Source: Streptomyces sp. NBC_01381
GTDB lineage: Bacteria; Actinomycetota; Actinomycetes; Streptomycetales; Streptomycetaceae
Direction: 5' to 3'
Length of the DNA stretch: 64,000 nt
Assembly (NCBI RefSeq): GCF_026340305.1
Contig: NZ_JAPEPI010000001.1
Span: 1,116,001 to 1,180,000 of the forward strand
Shown: positions 18,886 through 27,742 of the stretch, piece after piece
How positions within the stretch are numbered: the first letter of the stretch is position 1
Layout: each line of letters opens with the position of its first letter
Program-made: the position numbers and the translations under genes
The notes under the pieces: generated by a model
Told to the model about the DNA's origin: nothing
What the model saw: the letters and a program-made list of their open reading frames with translations, nothing else
The model's database searches: none

Positions 18886-20232
18886 GTGACCCAGTACGTG
18901 TCCAGGCTCGGTCGCCTCTCTCCGGCAGCGCCCGGCAGACTCCGGCTCCCCGGTACGCACCGCCGCCCGCGCCGCGTGGCGATGCTGAGCGTCCACACTT
19001 CACCGCTGCACCAGCCCGGCACGGGCGACGCGGGCGGCATGAACGTCTACATCGTCGAGCTGGCCAAGCGCCTGGCCGCGATCAACGTGGAGGTCGAGAT
19101 CTTCACGCGCTCGACCACGGGCGCGCTGCCGGCCGCCGTCGAGCTCGCTCCCGGCGTCCTGGTCCGGCACGTGGACGCGGGCCCCTACGAGGGCCTGGCG
19201 AAGGAGGAGCTGCCCGCCCAGCTCTGTGCCTTCACGCACGGCGTGATGCAGGCGTGGGCCGGCAACCGCCCCGGCTACTACGACCTGGTCCACTCCCACT
19301 ACTGGCTGAGCGGCCACGTCGGCTGGCTGGCCGCCGAACGCTGGGGCGTGCCGCTGGTGCACGCGATGCACACGATGGCAAAGGTCAAGAACGCCGCGCT
19401 GGCTGTCGGCGACACACCCGAGCCCGCCGCCCGCGTCATCGGCGAGACACAGATCGTGCGGGCGGCCGACCGCCTGATCGCCAACACCTCCGAAGAGGCC
19501 GACGAACTCGTACGCCATTACGAAGCGGACGCGGGCAAGGTCGCTGTCGTCCACCCCGGCGTGAACCTGGACCGCTTCCGCCCGGCCGACGGCCGCGCGG
19601 CGGCGCGCCACCGCCTGGGCCTCCCACAGGACGCCTTGGTCCCCCTCTTCGCGGGCCGCATCCAGCCGCTGAAGGCGCCGGACGTACTACTCCGCGCGGT
19701 AGCCGTCCTCCTCGACCAGCGCCCCGAACTGCGCTCGAACATCGTCGTACCCGTGGTGGGCGGCCCCAGCGGCAGCGGCCTCGCCAAGCCGGAGGGCCTC
19801 CAGAAGCTGGCGGCCAAGCTGGGAATCGCGGACGTGGTCCGCTTCCAGCCGCCGGTGGGCCAAGAGCAACTGGCGGACTGGTTCAGGGCCGCATCGGTCC
19901 TCGTGATGCCCTCCTACAGCGAGTCCTTCGGCCTGGTCGCCATAGAGGCGCAGGCGGCGGGCACGCCGGTGCTCGCGGCGTCGGTGGGCGGCCTGCCGGT
20001 CGCGGTCCGCGACGAGACGACGGGTTTCCTGATCTCCGGCCACGAGCCGGCCCACTACGCGCGCGTACTCCGCGATTTCGCCGAGAACCCCCACCTGGTG
20101 GACCGCATGGGCGCGGCGGCCGCGCTGCACGCGGAATCCTTCGGCTGGGACATGGCGGCGTCCGCCACGGCGGACGTCTACACGGCAGCCATGCACGAGC
20201 ACCGGCGTCGCGTACGCTCGCATCATGGCTGA
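18886..20232 (+). CDS. mshA: D-inositol-3-phosphate glycosyltransferase (mycothiol biosynthesis)
   Basis: MshA transfers GlcNAc from UDP-GlcNAc to 1-L-myo-inositol-1-phosphate, the first step of mycothiol synthesis. The 448-residue GT-B protein shows the MshA N-terminus ([32 protein letters not shown]) and [20 protein letters not shown]. The C-terminal nucleotide-sugar site is [15 protein letters not shown], then [22 protein letters not shown] with the E-x7-E type motif. Start GTG at 18886 follows AAGGAGGACC and gives the familiar [13 protein letters not shown] beginning. An ATG 30 codons earlier has no ribosome binding site. It overlaps the next gene by 8 bp. Confidence 0.96.
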   Translation: MTQYVSRLGRLSPAAPGRLRLPGTHRRPRRVAMLSVHTSPLHQPGTGDAGGMNVYIVELAKRLAAINVEVEIFTRSTTGALPAAVELAPGVLVRHVDAGPYEGLAKEELPAQLCAFTHGVMQAWAGNRPGYYDLVHSHYWLSGHVGWLAAERWGVPLVHAMHTMAKVKNAALAVGDTPEPAARVIGETQIVRAADRLIANTSEEADELVRHYEADAGKVAVVHPGVNLDRFRPADGRAAARHRLGLPQDALVPLFAGRIQPLKAPDVLLRAVAVLLDQRPELRSNIVVPVVGGPSGSGLAKPEGLQKLAAKLGIADVVRFQPPVGQEQLADWFRAASVLVMPSYSESFGLVAIEAQAAGTPVLAASVGGLPVAVRDETTGFLISGHEPAHYARVLRDFAENPHLVDRMGAAAALHAESFGWDMAASATADVYTAAMHEHRRRVRSHHG

Positions 20233-20716
20233 TCAGGCTGACGCACCGGCGATCATCGAGCAGACGCTGAACGACGCCGAGCTGGAGTGGGAGAACCCGG
20301 AGCCCGGCTCCTACGTGGTGAAGCTCCCCGGTACCCGCAAACTCTCGACGACGCTCTCGCTCAAGCTGGGCAAGCACGCGCTGACGCTGATGGCGTTCGT
20401 GGTACGCCACCCCGATGAGAACGACGCGGCGGTCCACCGCTGGCTCCTGGAGCGGAACCTGCGCCTGTACGGCGTGAGTTACGCGATCGACTCCCTGGGC
20501 GACATCTACCTCACCGGCAAGCTGCCACTGTCCGCGGTGACCCCCGAGGAACTGGACCGCCTCCTCGGCTCGGTCCTGGAGAACGCGGACGGCCCCTTCA
20601 ACACACTCCTGGAACTGGGCTTCGCCACGGCGATCCGCAAGGAGTACGCGTGGCGGGTGTCGCGGGGCGAGCCCACCCGAAACCTGGACGCGTTCACTCA
20701 CTTGACCCAGGAGTAG
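20225..20716 (+). CDS. YbjN-domain protein
   Basis: This 163-residue soluble protein has the YbjN/type III chaperone-like fold: [27 protein letters not shown] near the start, [41 protein letters not shown] and [23 protein letters not shown]. It directly overlaps the mshA end by 8 bp, a linkage kept in Streptomyces and other actinobacteria. This suggests a role with mycothiol synthesis or protein stability, though none is established. No signal peptide or cysteines are seen. Confidence 0.88.
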   Translation: MADQADAPAIIEQTLNDAELEWENPEPGSYVVKLPGTRKLSTTLSLKLGKHALTLMAFVVRHPDENDAAVHRWLLERNLRLYGVSYAIDSLGDIYLTGKLPLSAVTPEELDRLLGSVLENADGPFNTLLELGFATAIRKEYAWRVSRGEPTRNLDAFTHLTQE

Positions 20717-20739
20717 TGGGTTCCCGGCGTCGAGTTGGC

Positions 20740-21554
20740 GCCGGGGCCGCCCGGTTGTCCGGAGTGTGGCGGTTCCGGGCCGGGTGTAAAGGGCGCTCCT
20801 TCGTCGCGTCGGCTGCGCCGATTCCGCTTCGCTCCACCCTTGACACCCACCCCTCCACCGCGGGAACCGAGATGACCGGGCGGCCACGAAGCGGGGCTCA
20901 CGGGGACGGGCCCTTGGGGCGTCAGGCTTGTCTGCCGGGTGCGGACTAGTTCGTAGCAGCGCAGCCCGCTGAAGGGATGGACGGGCTGCGCGGTCAGCTC
21001 GGGGATGGGTCCCGGCTTCGTCAAGCGTCTGCCGACCGGATCTTCCGGGGCGGGCCTCAGGTGTCAGGCGTCAGGGGTGCAACTCGCCGAATGCGAGGCT
21101 CAGTTGATCCCCGGACCTGGCCGTGAGGGGGGTGGGGGACCTACTTCGGCAAAGTTGCGTTTCGTAGTGCCGCGCGCCCCCCTTGTGCCAGAACGCTACT
21201 TTTCCAAAGTAGGCCCCCCACCCCCCCGCCTGTCCCTGGCCGTGACGGTCACCCCGGAAGATCCGGTCGGTAGACGCTTGACGAGACCGGCACCCATCCC
21301 CGGACCGCCCGCGCACCCCTTCAGTGGGCAGCGCTGCGACGGACTAGTCCGCACCCGGCAGCGAAGCCGGATGACCCATCCCCGCAGTCCCGTGAGCCCC
21401 GTTTCGTGGCCGCCCGGTCAATTTGCTTCTCGCGGTGGAGGGGTGGGTGTCAAGGGTGGAGCGAAGCGGAATCGGCGCAGCCGACGCGACGAAGGAGCGC
21501 CCTTGACTCCCGGCCCGGAACCGCCAACCTCGGGACAACCGGGCGGCCCCGGCA
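20740..21554. repeat. Approximately 815-bp imperfect palindrome (long inverted repeat)
   Basis: This gene-free stretch is one long inverted repeat. A 74-bp segment at 20789-20862 is exactly repeated, inverted, at 21431-21504. Further blocks pair in order: GACCGGATCTTCCGGGG near 21037 with CCCCGGAAGATCCGGTC near 21253, and GTGCGGACTAGT near 20938 with its complement near 21341. At the centre is a G-tract/C-tract hairpin (21127-21159 with 21194-21226, including CCTACTT...AAAGTAGG). It is not rDNA, IS or CRISPR and contains no transposase. Short ORFs in it are mirror images of each other and look non-coding. Gene-free flanks (20717-20739, 21555-21682) hold nothing else recognisable. Confidence 0.85.
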
Positions 21555-21682
21555 AGAACACCACCACCGGCCCACCAAAGCCCCCGCCCTGCCACACACC
21601 TTCCCCAGCCGCCAACCCCATGGCATGCTCACCGCCACCGCAGATATGAACGACGTTCACATCCATAGAAAGCGGAGGCGCT

Positions 21683-23434
21683 ATGGGTACAGGCATGGAG
21701 CACCCCACCAGACGCGGCGTACTCGGCGGCGCGATAGCCGTCGCGGCGGCAGCGGCCGCCGGCGGTGCGGCGGTCGGCGGGACCGCGTGGGCGGCTGGCC
21801 AGCGGCCGCGAGGTGAAACCCCCGCCCTCTGGCGGGAGTTCACGAAGGCTCCGTACACCCACCCCCAGATCCCCTACGTAGGCCGAGCCGGCGCCCGAGC
21901 CGGCAGCCGCCACCTGCCCCGCCCCGAAGTCGTAGCGAACGTACGTGATTACGGGGCCAAGCCCGACGGCACGTCAGACGCCGCCCCCGCCATCAACCGC
22001 GCCCTCGCCGAAGCCGGCGCGAACGGCGGCGGCACCGTCCTCATCCCACCGGGTACGTACCGCATAGACGACATCATCCGCATCGCCCACGACAACGTCG
22101 TCCTCCGAGGCGCAGGCAGCGCCCGCACCACCCTCCACGCCACCAAGAACCTCACCGAACTCATCGGCCCCTACGACTCCCGTTACGGCGGTGACAAGAG
22201 CAGCTGGTCCTGGGCCGGCGGCCTCATCTGGCTCTGTCCACAAGGACGTTGGGAGTCCCTCGCCACAGCCATCAAGGCGAAGGCCTGGCCGTTCGAGGGC
22301 TGGACGGGCAACAGAAGGGACGAGTGGGAGACCCTCACGACCACCGCCCCGGCACACCGCGGCGACCGCACCCTGAAGGTCACCGACACCTCCCGCCTGC
22401 GCAAGGGCGACCTGGTCCTGCTCCGCCTCGCCGACGACGCGGACCACACGCTCCTGCAGCACATGGCGGGCGGAGGACCGGGCCCGGAGGCCTACACCTG
22501 GGACGACAAGACGAAACTGACCTCATACGTTCCGTACGAGTGGCCGGTACGCATCACCTCCGTAAAGAAGAGCACCGTCACCCTCGAACGCCCCCTCCCC
22601 CTGGACGTACGCCCGGAGTGGGACCCCCGACTCACCACCCACGTCCAGGCGTTGACGAACGCGGGGGTCGAGGGCCTCACCCTCGAGGCGGTCGAGACGC
22701 CCCAGTCCCCGCACCTCCTGGACAAGGGCTACAACGGCGTCACGTTCCAGTGCGCGTACGACTGCTGGGCGGACGACATCGTCGTACGCCATGTGGACAA
22801 CGGCTTCGGGCTCGTCGGCGCATCCGCCTGCACCCTCCGCAACACCCGTGTCGCGGGCCGAGGTTCGCACCACCCGTACTTCTGCCGCGAGGGCTCACAC
22901 GACAACCTGATCGAGGACTTCACCATCGAGCAGCGCACGGTCCCGGCCCCGTCAGGAACCCAGCTCCACGGCATCAACGTAGAAGGCCTCTCCTCCTACA
23001 ACGTCTGGTCACGCGGCACGATGGACATGGGCACCTTCGACAGCCACCGAGGCATGCCCTTCGCGAACGTCCGCACGGACATCACCGTCAACAACAACGG
23101 CCGCCACGGCGGAGACGCCAGCGCGGGCCCGCTCTTCGGCGCCCGCTTCACGCACTGGAACATCCGCGTGACGAATCACCGCGCTGGCCTGATGAAGATC
23201 GACGGCCTGGCGCCCTACAGCGCCACGGTGGGCATCAACGAGGTACGGGAGTTCGACCAGATCGACGTACCCGACTTCTCCGGAGAGCTGCACTCGCGCA
23301 TCGAGCTCTGTGGGACGACGGATGTGGTCCGGCCCCGGAACTTGTACGAGGCGCAGCGTGCATCTGGCATAGGTGACAGGCATGAGCCAATCCGGCCCCG
23401 GATGCACACAATGTCGCCAACCGTCGGTAACTGA
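21683..23434 (+). CDS. Tat-exported right-handed beta-helix protein (pectate lyase-like)
   Basis: This 583-residue protein has a twin-arginine signal (PTRRGVLGGAIAVAAAAAAGG), followed by a pectate-lyase-3/GH28-like N-cap VRDYGAKPDGTSDAAPAINRAL near residues 92-113. PPGTYRIDDIIRI, VVLRGAGSARTTLHA and strings of strand-turn segments (YDCWADDIVVRHVDNGFGLVGAS, ENGSH-like loops) indicate a parallel beta-helix. It probably acts on a polysaccharide outside the cell; no catalytic residues can be assigned. Start ATG at 21683 follows AGCGGAGGCGCT. It is followed by a 71-residue membrane gene. Confidence 0.85.
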   Translation: MGTGMEHPTRRGVLGGAIAVAAAAAAGGAAVGGTAWAAGQRPRGETPALWREFTKAPYTHPQIPYVGRAGARAGSRHLPRPEVVANVRDYGAKPDGTSDAAPAINRALAEAGANGGGTVLIPPGTYRIDDIIRIAHDNVVLRGAGSARTTLHATKNLTELIGPYDSRYGGDKSSWSWAGGLIWLCPQGRWESLATAIKAKAWPFEGWTGNRRDEWETLTTTAPAHRGDRTLKVTDTSRLRKGDLVLLRLADDADHTLLQHMAGGGPGPEAYTWDDKTKLTSYVPYEWPVRITSVKKSTVTLERPLPLDVRPEWDPRLTTHVQALTNAGVEGLTLEAVETPQSPHLLDKGYNGVTFQCAYDCWADDIVVRHVDNGFGLVGASACTLRNTRVAGRGSHHPYFCREGSHDNLIEDFTIEQRTVPAPSGTQLHGINVEGLSSYNVWSRGTMDMGTFDSHRGMPFANVRTDITVNNNGRHGGDASAGPLFGARFTHWNIRVTNHRAGLMKIDGLAPYSATVGINEVREFDQIDVPDFSGELHSRIELCGTTDVVRPRNLYEAQRASGIGDRHEPIRPRMHTMSPTVGN

Positions 23435-23505
23435 TCGACCGCGGCGCGTGGTTCGGGCTACACAGGAGGACTGGAACGTTCTTGCCTGACGGGAGGACTG
23501 GCCCA

Positions 23506-23721
23506 GTGGTGCTGACGATCGATCTCGCGGTTCTGCTGGCTGTCGTCATCGTCATGTTGTGGCGTAGACGCGTAGCGCCTCGGACGCGGCTCGACACAGG
23601 AATGACCATGGCCGTCGTGCTCGTCTTCGGGGTGCTGATCGCCCCGACCGCCTTCGGGCAGGGGATCCTGGACGCCGTGGGTGAGGTCGCGCAGGGCGTC
23701 ACGGACGTGGGCAGCCCGTGA
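23506..23721 (+). CDS. Small two-helix membrane protein
   Basis: This 71-residue protein has two predicted membrane segments (LTIDLAVLLAVVIVMLW and MTMAVVLVFGVLIAPTAFG) separated by a basic loop (RRRVAPRTRLD). The start is GTG at 23506 (or 23509) behind GGGAGGAC; a TTG at 23482 would be the longest alternative. The family is not recognised. It lies 71 bp after the beta-helix gene and converges on the VOC gene. Confidence 0.6.
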   Translation: MVLTIDLAVLLAVVIVMLWRRRVAPRTRLDTGMTMAVVLVFGVLIAPTAFGQGILDAVGEVAQGVTDVGSP

Positions 23722-23731
23722 CACCTGGCGC

Positions 23732-24148
23732 TCACTTCCCGCGAGGCTGGCTGAAGCGCACCATGTTCCCGGCGGGGTCGCGGAAGGCGCAGTCGCGGAC
23801 GCCCCAGTGCTGGTCGACCGGCTCCTGCAGCACCTCGCCGCCCGCCGTGCTGATGCGCTCGAAGGTCGCGTCGACGTCGTTGGTCGAGAAGATGACGCCG
23901 CGCAGCAGGCCCTTGCCGAGGAGTTCGGCCATGGCCTGCTTGTCGGCCTCCGATGCGTTCGGGTCGGCCAGCGGGGGTTCCAGGACGATGCTCACGTCCG
24001 GCTGAGAGGGCGCCCCGATGGTCACCCAGCGCATGTCCGCGTATCCGACGTCGCCCCGCACATCGAGGCCGAGAATGTCGCGGTAGAAAGCGAGCGCCTT
24101 GTCGTGGTCGTCGACGGCGATGAAGGTCTGAGAAAGCTTGATGTCCAT
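23732..24148 (-). CDS. VOC (glyoxalase/bleomycin resistance) family protein
   Basis: This 138-residue protein shows the paired beta-alpha-beta-beta-beta modules of the VOC fold: QTFIAVDDHDKALAFYRDILGLDV at residues 6-29, MRWVTIGAPSQPDVSIVLEPP, then GVIFSTNDVDATFERISTAGGEVLQEP and RDCAFRDPAGNMVRF with a metal-ligand-like acidic end. The reaction is unknown. Start ATG at 24148. It lies 10 bp downstream of the AraC gene and is cotranscribed with it, an often-seen AraC-VOC pair. Confidence 0.9.
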   Translation of the reverse strand: MDIKLSQTFIAVDDHDKALAFYRDILGLDVRGDVGYADMRWVTIGAPSQPDVSIVLEPPLADPNASEADKQAMAELLGKGLLRGVIFSTNDVDATFERISTAGGEVLQEPVDQHWGVRDCAFRDPAGNMVRFSQPRGK

Positions 24149-24158
24149 GCGTTCCACG

Positions 24159-24581
24159 CTACGGTCGGGCGCCGGATCCGGCTTCTCCGTTCCTGACCGG
24201 TCGTGTGTGGATCTTGGCGATGCAGGCCGGGACGTCGGCGCCCTCGTCATGGCTCCGGGCCCGGTATGCGCTCGGGCTCTCGCCGACAAGCTCGGTGAAC
24301 CGTGAGCTGAAGGACCCGAGGGACGTACAGCCGACGGCGAAGCAGACGTCCGTCACCGTCAAGTCGCCCCGCCGCAGCAGCGCTTTGGCCCGCTCGATGC
24401 GGCGCGTCATCAGATAGCTGTACGGCGTCTCACCGAAGGCGGCACGGAAGCTGCGGGAGAAGTGGCCCGCCGACATGAGGGCGACGCGGGCGAGCGCCGG
24501 GACGTCGAGCGGCTCGGCGTAGTCGCGGTCCATGGTGTCGCGGGCCCGGCGCAACCGGACGAGATCCTCCAGCGTCGTCAC
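24159..24581 (-). CDS. AraC family regulator (HTH-only)
   Basis: This 140-residue protein is essentially the double AraC helix-turn-helix: LDVPALARVALMSAGHFSRSFRAAFGETPYSYLMTRRIERAKALL and TVTDVCFAVGCTSLGSFSSRFTELVGESPSAYR. It lacks a sensor domain. The short C-tail carries one Cys (VPACIAKIHTRP). Start GTG at 24581. It probably activates its own VOC operon. Confidence 0.9.
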   Translation of the reverse strand: MTTLEDLVRLRRARDTMDRDYAEPLDVPALARVALMSAGHFSRSFRAAFGETPYSYLMTRRIERAKALLRRGDLTVTDVCFAVGCTSLGSFSSRFTELVGESPSAYRARSHDEGADVPACIAKIHTRPVRNGEAGSGARP

Positions 24582-24700
24582 CCGACCACCATCCCACGTG
24601 TTTCAAGTCAGCCGTCATGTGATGCTTCGAGTTCAAGGATCCGCTCGGCGTTACTGTCATCTCCTCGCGTACTGCAGGATCCCGGACGAGGGCGACGGCT

Positions 24701-25060
24701 ATGGACCGGGAACAACTCGAACCACTGCTGGCTGCCGGTGATGGTGAGGCACCCTCGACCGCCCTGGATGCGCTCCGCGACGGTGCGTCGCATGTCGTCT
24801 GGGAGGGCACCACTTCCGCCGAGTCACTCGCGCATATCTACGGTCGCCGTCTCAGACACACGCTCCGCAAGGGCATCGAAACCACGGGCCTGGAACGCGC
24901 CGTGGAACTCCTCAGCAGGCATGGCCAACCGGTACGGCTGGGGCAGATCAATTCTTCGGACGGGGCCTGGGTCTTCATGCTCTTCATCACCGAAGACGGC
25001 CGCGGGCTGGTGGCATGCACTGGCGTACGGCAATCGGCCCAGAGTGGTCCCGGGTCATGA
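24701..25060 (+). CDS. Hypothetical protein
   Basis: This 119-residue protein was not matched to a family. It has no signal or membrane segment. Segments such as DALRDGASHVVWEGTTSAESLAHIYG and QPVRLGQINSSDGAWVFMLFITEDGRGLVACTGVRQ read like a small alpha/beta domain. Start ATG at 24701; no obvious Shine-Dalgarno sequence. It sits alone between AraC (divergent) and gpmA (convergent), and codon use matches its neighbours. Confidence 0.6.
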   Translation: MDREQLEPLLAAGDGEAPSTALDALRDGASHVVWEGTTSAESLAHIYGRRLRHTLRKGIETTGLERAVELLSRHGQPVRLGQINSSDGAWVFMLFITEDGRGLVACTGVRQSAQSGPGS

Positions 25061-25101
25061 AAATGCCCCCCATCCGCGCCGTATGCGCAGGTGGGAGGCA
25101 T
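25060..25101. terminator. Possible bidirectional hairpin
   Basis: AATGCCCCCCA pairs imperfectly with TGGGAGGCAT, with an inner GCGC...GCGC stem, between a convergent hypothetical gene and gpmA. Confidence 0.45.
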
Positions 25102-25112
25102 GATCACAAAAT

Positions 25113-25874
25113 CTACTTCTTCTTGCCCTGGTTCCTGACCGCCTCGATGGCAGCCTTCGCCGCCTCCGGGTCCAGGTACGTGCCGCCCGGCTTCACCGGC
25201 TTGAACTCGGCGTCCAGTTCGTAGGCCAGCGGGATGCCCGTCGGGATGTTCAGGCCCGCGATGTCCTCGTCGGAGATGCCGTCCAGGTGCTTGACCAGGG
25301 CGCGCAGCGAGTTGCCGTGCGCGGCGACCAGGACCGTCTTGCCGTCCAGGAGGTCCGGGACGATGCCGTCGAACCAGTACGGGAGCATGCGGACGACGAC
25401 GTCCTTGAGGCACTCCGTCTGGGGGCGCAGCTCCGGCGGGAGAGTCGCGTAGCGGGGGTCGGAGAACTGCGAGTACTCCGCTTCGCGGTCAAGGGCCGGC
25501 GGCGGGGTGTCGTACGAGCGGCGCCAGAGCATGAACTGCTCCTCGCCGAACTCGGCCAGGGTCTGCGCCTTGTCCTTGCCCTGCAGGGCGCCGTAGTGGC
25601 GCTCGTTCAGGCGCCAGCTGCGGTGGACCGGGATCCAGTGGCGGTCGGCAGCCTCCAGGGAGAGCTGCGCCGTGCGGATCGCGCGCTTCTGGAGCGACGT
25701 GTGGACCACGTCGGGGAGCAGGCCGGCGTCCTTGAGCAGCTCACCGCCGCGGACCGCCTCCTTCTCGCCCTTCTCGTTGAGGTTGACGTCCACCCAGCCG
25801 GTGAACAGGTTCTTCGCGTTCCACTCGCTCTCGCCGTGGCGGAGGAGGATCAGCTTGTACGGTGCGTCGGCCAT
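25113..25874 (-). CDS. gpmA: 2,3-bisphosphoglycerate-dependent phosphoglycerate mutase
   Basis: GpmA interconverts 3-phosphoglycerate and 2-phosphoglycerate in glycolysis. The 253-residue protein has the phosphohistidine motif [20 protein letters not shown], with H13 as acceptor. [17 protein letters not shown] and the second His in [17 protein letters not shown] match the dPGM family. The C-terminal end [14 protein letters not shown] is typical of actinobacterial GpmA. Start ATG at 25874. It is divergent from the MFS gene. Confidence 0.96.
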   Translation of the reverse strand: MADAPYKLILLRHGESEWNAKNLFTGWVDVNLNEKGEKEAVRGGELLKDAGLLPDVVHTSLQKRAIRTAQLSLEAADRHWIPVHRSWRLNERHYGALQGKDKAQTLAEFGEEQFMLWRRSYDTPPPALDREAEYSQFSDPRYATLPPELRPQTECLKDVVVRMLPYWFDGIVPDLLDGKTVLVAAHGNSLRALVKHLDGISDEDIAGLNIPTGIPLAYELDAEFKPVKPGGTYLDPEAAKAAIEAVRNQGKKK

Positions 25875-25973
25875 GCCCCTGAGCGTAATCGAACCGCCGG
25901 GCGCCCCGCGCGCCCGGCCGGGGCGTGGACTCAGGCCCCGCCGCAGGGGGGTCAGTTGACGGTTTCTGTTAAT

Positions 25974-25996
25974 CCGGTGGCTCCCCGAGCCACCGG
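25974..25996. promoter_or_regulatory. Hairpin in the gpmA / MFS divergent region
   Basis: CCGGTGGCT-CCCCG-AGCCACCGG is a perfect 9-bp stem 91 bp upstream of the MFS start. TTGACG at 25956 precedes it. It may be an operator or leader hairpin; its role is unknown. Confidence 0.4.
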
Positions 25997-26086
25997 GATC
26001 GTAATGTGCGGTCGTCGCTAGAGACGCTTACACGTGGACGGTTGCACGTCCTGTTCGCGCGCCTGCCTGATCTGTGGGGGAAACCG

Positions 26087-27400
26087 ATGTCGCTCGCCGC
26101 CATGAGACGTGCCGCAAGAGAGTCCGTCTCGGGGCTGCCCCGAGAGTTCTGGTGGCTGTGGACCAGCACCCTCGTCAACCGGCTCGGCGCCTTCGTCGCC
26201 ACCTTCATGGCGCTCTATCTGACCCTGGACCGGGGCTACTCCGCGACGTACGCCGGGCTCGTCGCCGCCCTGCACGGGCTCGGCGGAGTCGTCTCCTCGC
26301 TGGGCGCCGGTGTCATGACCGACCGGCTCGGGCGGCGGCCCACCCTCCTCATCGCCCAGTCCTCCACGGCGCTCTCCGTCGCCCTGCTCGGGTTCATGAA
26401 GGACCCGCTGGCCATCGCCGCCGTGGCCTTCCTGGTCGGTATGGCCAGCAACGCCTCCCGGCCCGCCGTCCAGGCGATGATGGCGGACATCGTGCGGCCC
26501 GAGGACCGGGTGCGGGCGTTTTCCCTCAACTACTGGGCGATCAACCTCGGGTTCGCGATCTCCGCCATGGGCGCCGGCTTCATCGCCGAGTTCAGCTACC
26601 TCGCCGGGTTCCTCATCGAGGCCGCCATGACCATGGCCTGCGCGATCGTCGTCTTTGCGAAACTGCCGGAGTCGCGGCCCGTGCGGACCGCCCTGGAGAA
26701 GGACGCCGAGCCGGAGGTGGGGCTCGGGACGGTCCTGCGGGACGGGCGGTTCATGGGGGTCGTGGGTCTTTCCTTCCTCATCGCGCTGATCTTTCAGCAG
26801 GGGTCCGTCGGGCTGCCCGTCGCCATGGGTGAGGCCGGGTTCACGCCCGCCGACTACGGCATGGCCATCGCGGTCAACGGCGTACTGATCGTCGTCCTGC
26901 AGATCCCGGTCACCCGCTTCATCGAGCACCGGGACCCGCAGCGGCTGCTGATCATCTCCGCGCTGCTCGCCGGATACGGCTTCGGGCTCACCGCCTTCGC
27001 CGGGTCGATCGGCGTCTTCGCGCTGACCGTGTGCGTCTGGACGCTGGCTGAAATCGTCAACGCGCCAACGCAGACGGGACTTGTGGTGCGGCTTTCGCCC
27101 CTCCACGGCAGGGGGCGCTACCAGGGCATGTACACCCTGTCGTGGGCCGTGGCCGCGCTCGTCGCCCCGCTGATGTCCGGCTTCGTGATCGACCGCTTCG
27201 GGGCGGAGTGGCTGTGGGGCATCTGCGCCGTCATCGGTACGTTCGCGGCGCTCGGCTACTGGACGCTGATGAGGGGACTTCCGGAGGAGGAGACCGAGGT
27301 GGGGGCGGGGGCCGTGCCGGTGGCTCCGGCTTCGCAGGCCGTGGAAGAGACCGCGGAAGAGGCTCCCGCAGCCGATGCCCGCGCGCGCGTGCGCCGTTGA
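26087..27400 (+). CDS. MFS transporter
   Basis: This 437-residue inner-membrane protein has about 12 hydrophobic segments. The MFS loop 2-3 signature GAGVMTDRLGRRPTLLIAQ lies near residue 73, and N-terminal LVNRLGAFVATFMALYLTLDRGYS matches the DHA1/MdtH-like group. The C-terminal tail is acidic and cytoplasmic. It is probably a drug or metabolite exporter; the substrate is unknown. Start ATG at 26087 follows TGGGGGAAACCG. A 52-residue Cys-rich gene lies 60 bp downstream and could be cotranscribed. Confidence 0.9.
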   Translation: MSLAAMRRAARESVSGLPREFWWLWTSTLVNRLGAFVATFMALYLTLDRGYSATYAGLVAALHGLGGVVSSLGAGVMTDRLGRRPTLLIAQSSTALSVALLGFMKDPLAIAAVAFLVGMASNASRPAVQAMMADIVRPEDRVRAFSLNYWAINLGFAISAMGAGFIAEFSYLAGFLIEAAMTMACAIVVFAKLPESRPVRTALEKDAEPEVGLGTVLRDGRFMGVVGLSFLIALIFQQGSVGLPVAMGEAGFTPADYGMAIAVNGVLIVVLQIPVTRFIEHRDPQRLLIISALLAGYGFGLTAFAGSIGVFALTVCVWTLAEIVNAPTQTGLVVRLSPLHGRGRYQGMYTLSWAVAALVAPLMSGFVIDRFGAEWLWGICAVIGTFAALGYWTLMRGLPEEETEVGAGAVPVAPASQAVEETAEEAPAADARARVRR

Positions 27401-27460
27401 TGCGCCGTCAGGTCTGGGCATAGACAGGGGATAGGCAGTACGCCTTCGAGGAGGAGACCC

Positions 27461-27619
27461 ATGGCAGAGTCCCCCAACCCCGTGTTCACCCCCGAGCAGC
27501 CGACCGTGACACCAGGCCTGCCCGAACTGGTCCTGCTGGGAGCCTGCGGCTGCGGCTCGGGCTGCGGCTGCGGCTGCCAGCAGGGTGGATCGTGCCAGTG
27601 CGGCGGGGGCTGCGGGTAA
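27461..27619 (+). CDS. Small Cys-Gly-rich peptide (52 residues)
   Basis: A short gene with a strong Shine-Dalgarno sequence (GAGGAGACCC immediately before the ATG). The N-terminal half, MAESPNPVFTPEQPTVTPGL, is Pro-rich and has no signal peptide. It continues PELVLLGA and ends in a compact Cys-Gly tail: CGCGSGCGCGC, QQGGS, CQCGGGCG. The tail has eight cysteines in 24 residues, mostly CxC pairs. The tail would suit thiolate metal binding (metallothionein-like) or a post-translationally modified peptide core. No RiPP-type modifying enzyme lies in the window. It follows the MFS gene by 60 bp and a bidirectional terminator lies downstream. Confidence 0.7.
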   Translation: MAESPNPVFTPEQPTVTPGLPELVLLGACGCGSGCGCGCQQGGSCQCGGGCG

Positions 27620-27620
27620 C

Positions 27621-27668
27621 GCAGTCACCACGCCAGGCAGTCACAACGCCAAGCGTTCACCACGCCAA
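27621..27668 (+). repeat. Degenerate 16-17-bp tandem repeat (about three copies)
   Basis: Three copies resembling CGCAGTCACCACGCCAG follow the stop codon of the Cys-rich gene, just before the terminator. Confidence 0.75.
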
Positions 27669-27706
27669 AGGGTGTGCCCCGCACGGAAAGCGCGGGGCAC
27701 ACCCTT
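27668..27706. terminator. Bidirectional terminator
   Basis: AAGGGTGTGCCCCGC (27668-27682) pairs perfectly with GCGGGGCACACCCTT (27692-27706), between the Cys-rich gene and convergent phoU. Confidence 0.88.
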
Positions 27707-27742
27707 ACGTGAGCCGGAGAACGTGAGCGGGAGAAGGAGGCC

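Noticed and set aside
20717..21682. Genes inside the long inverted repeat
   Set aside because: The open frames on both strands are mirror translations of the two arms, with no ribosome binding sites or family motifs.
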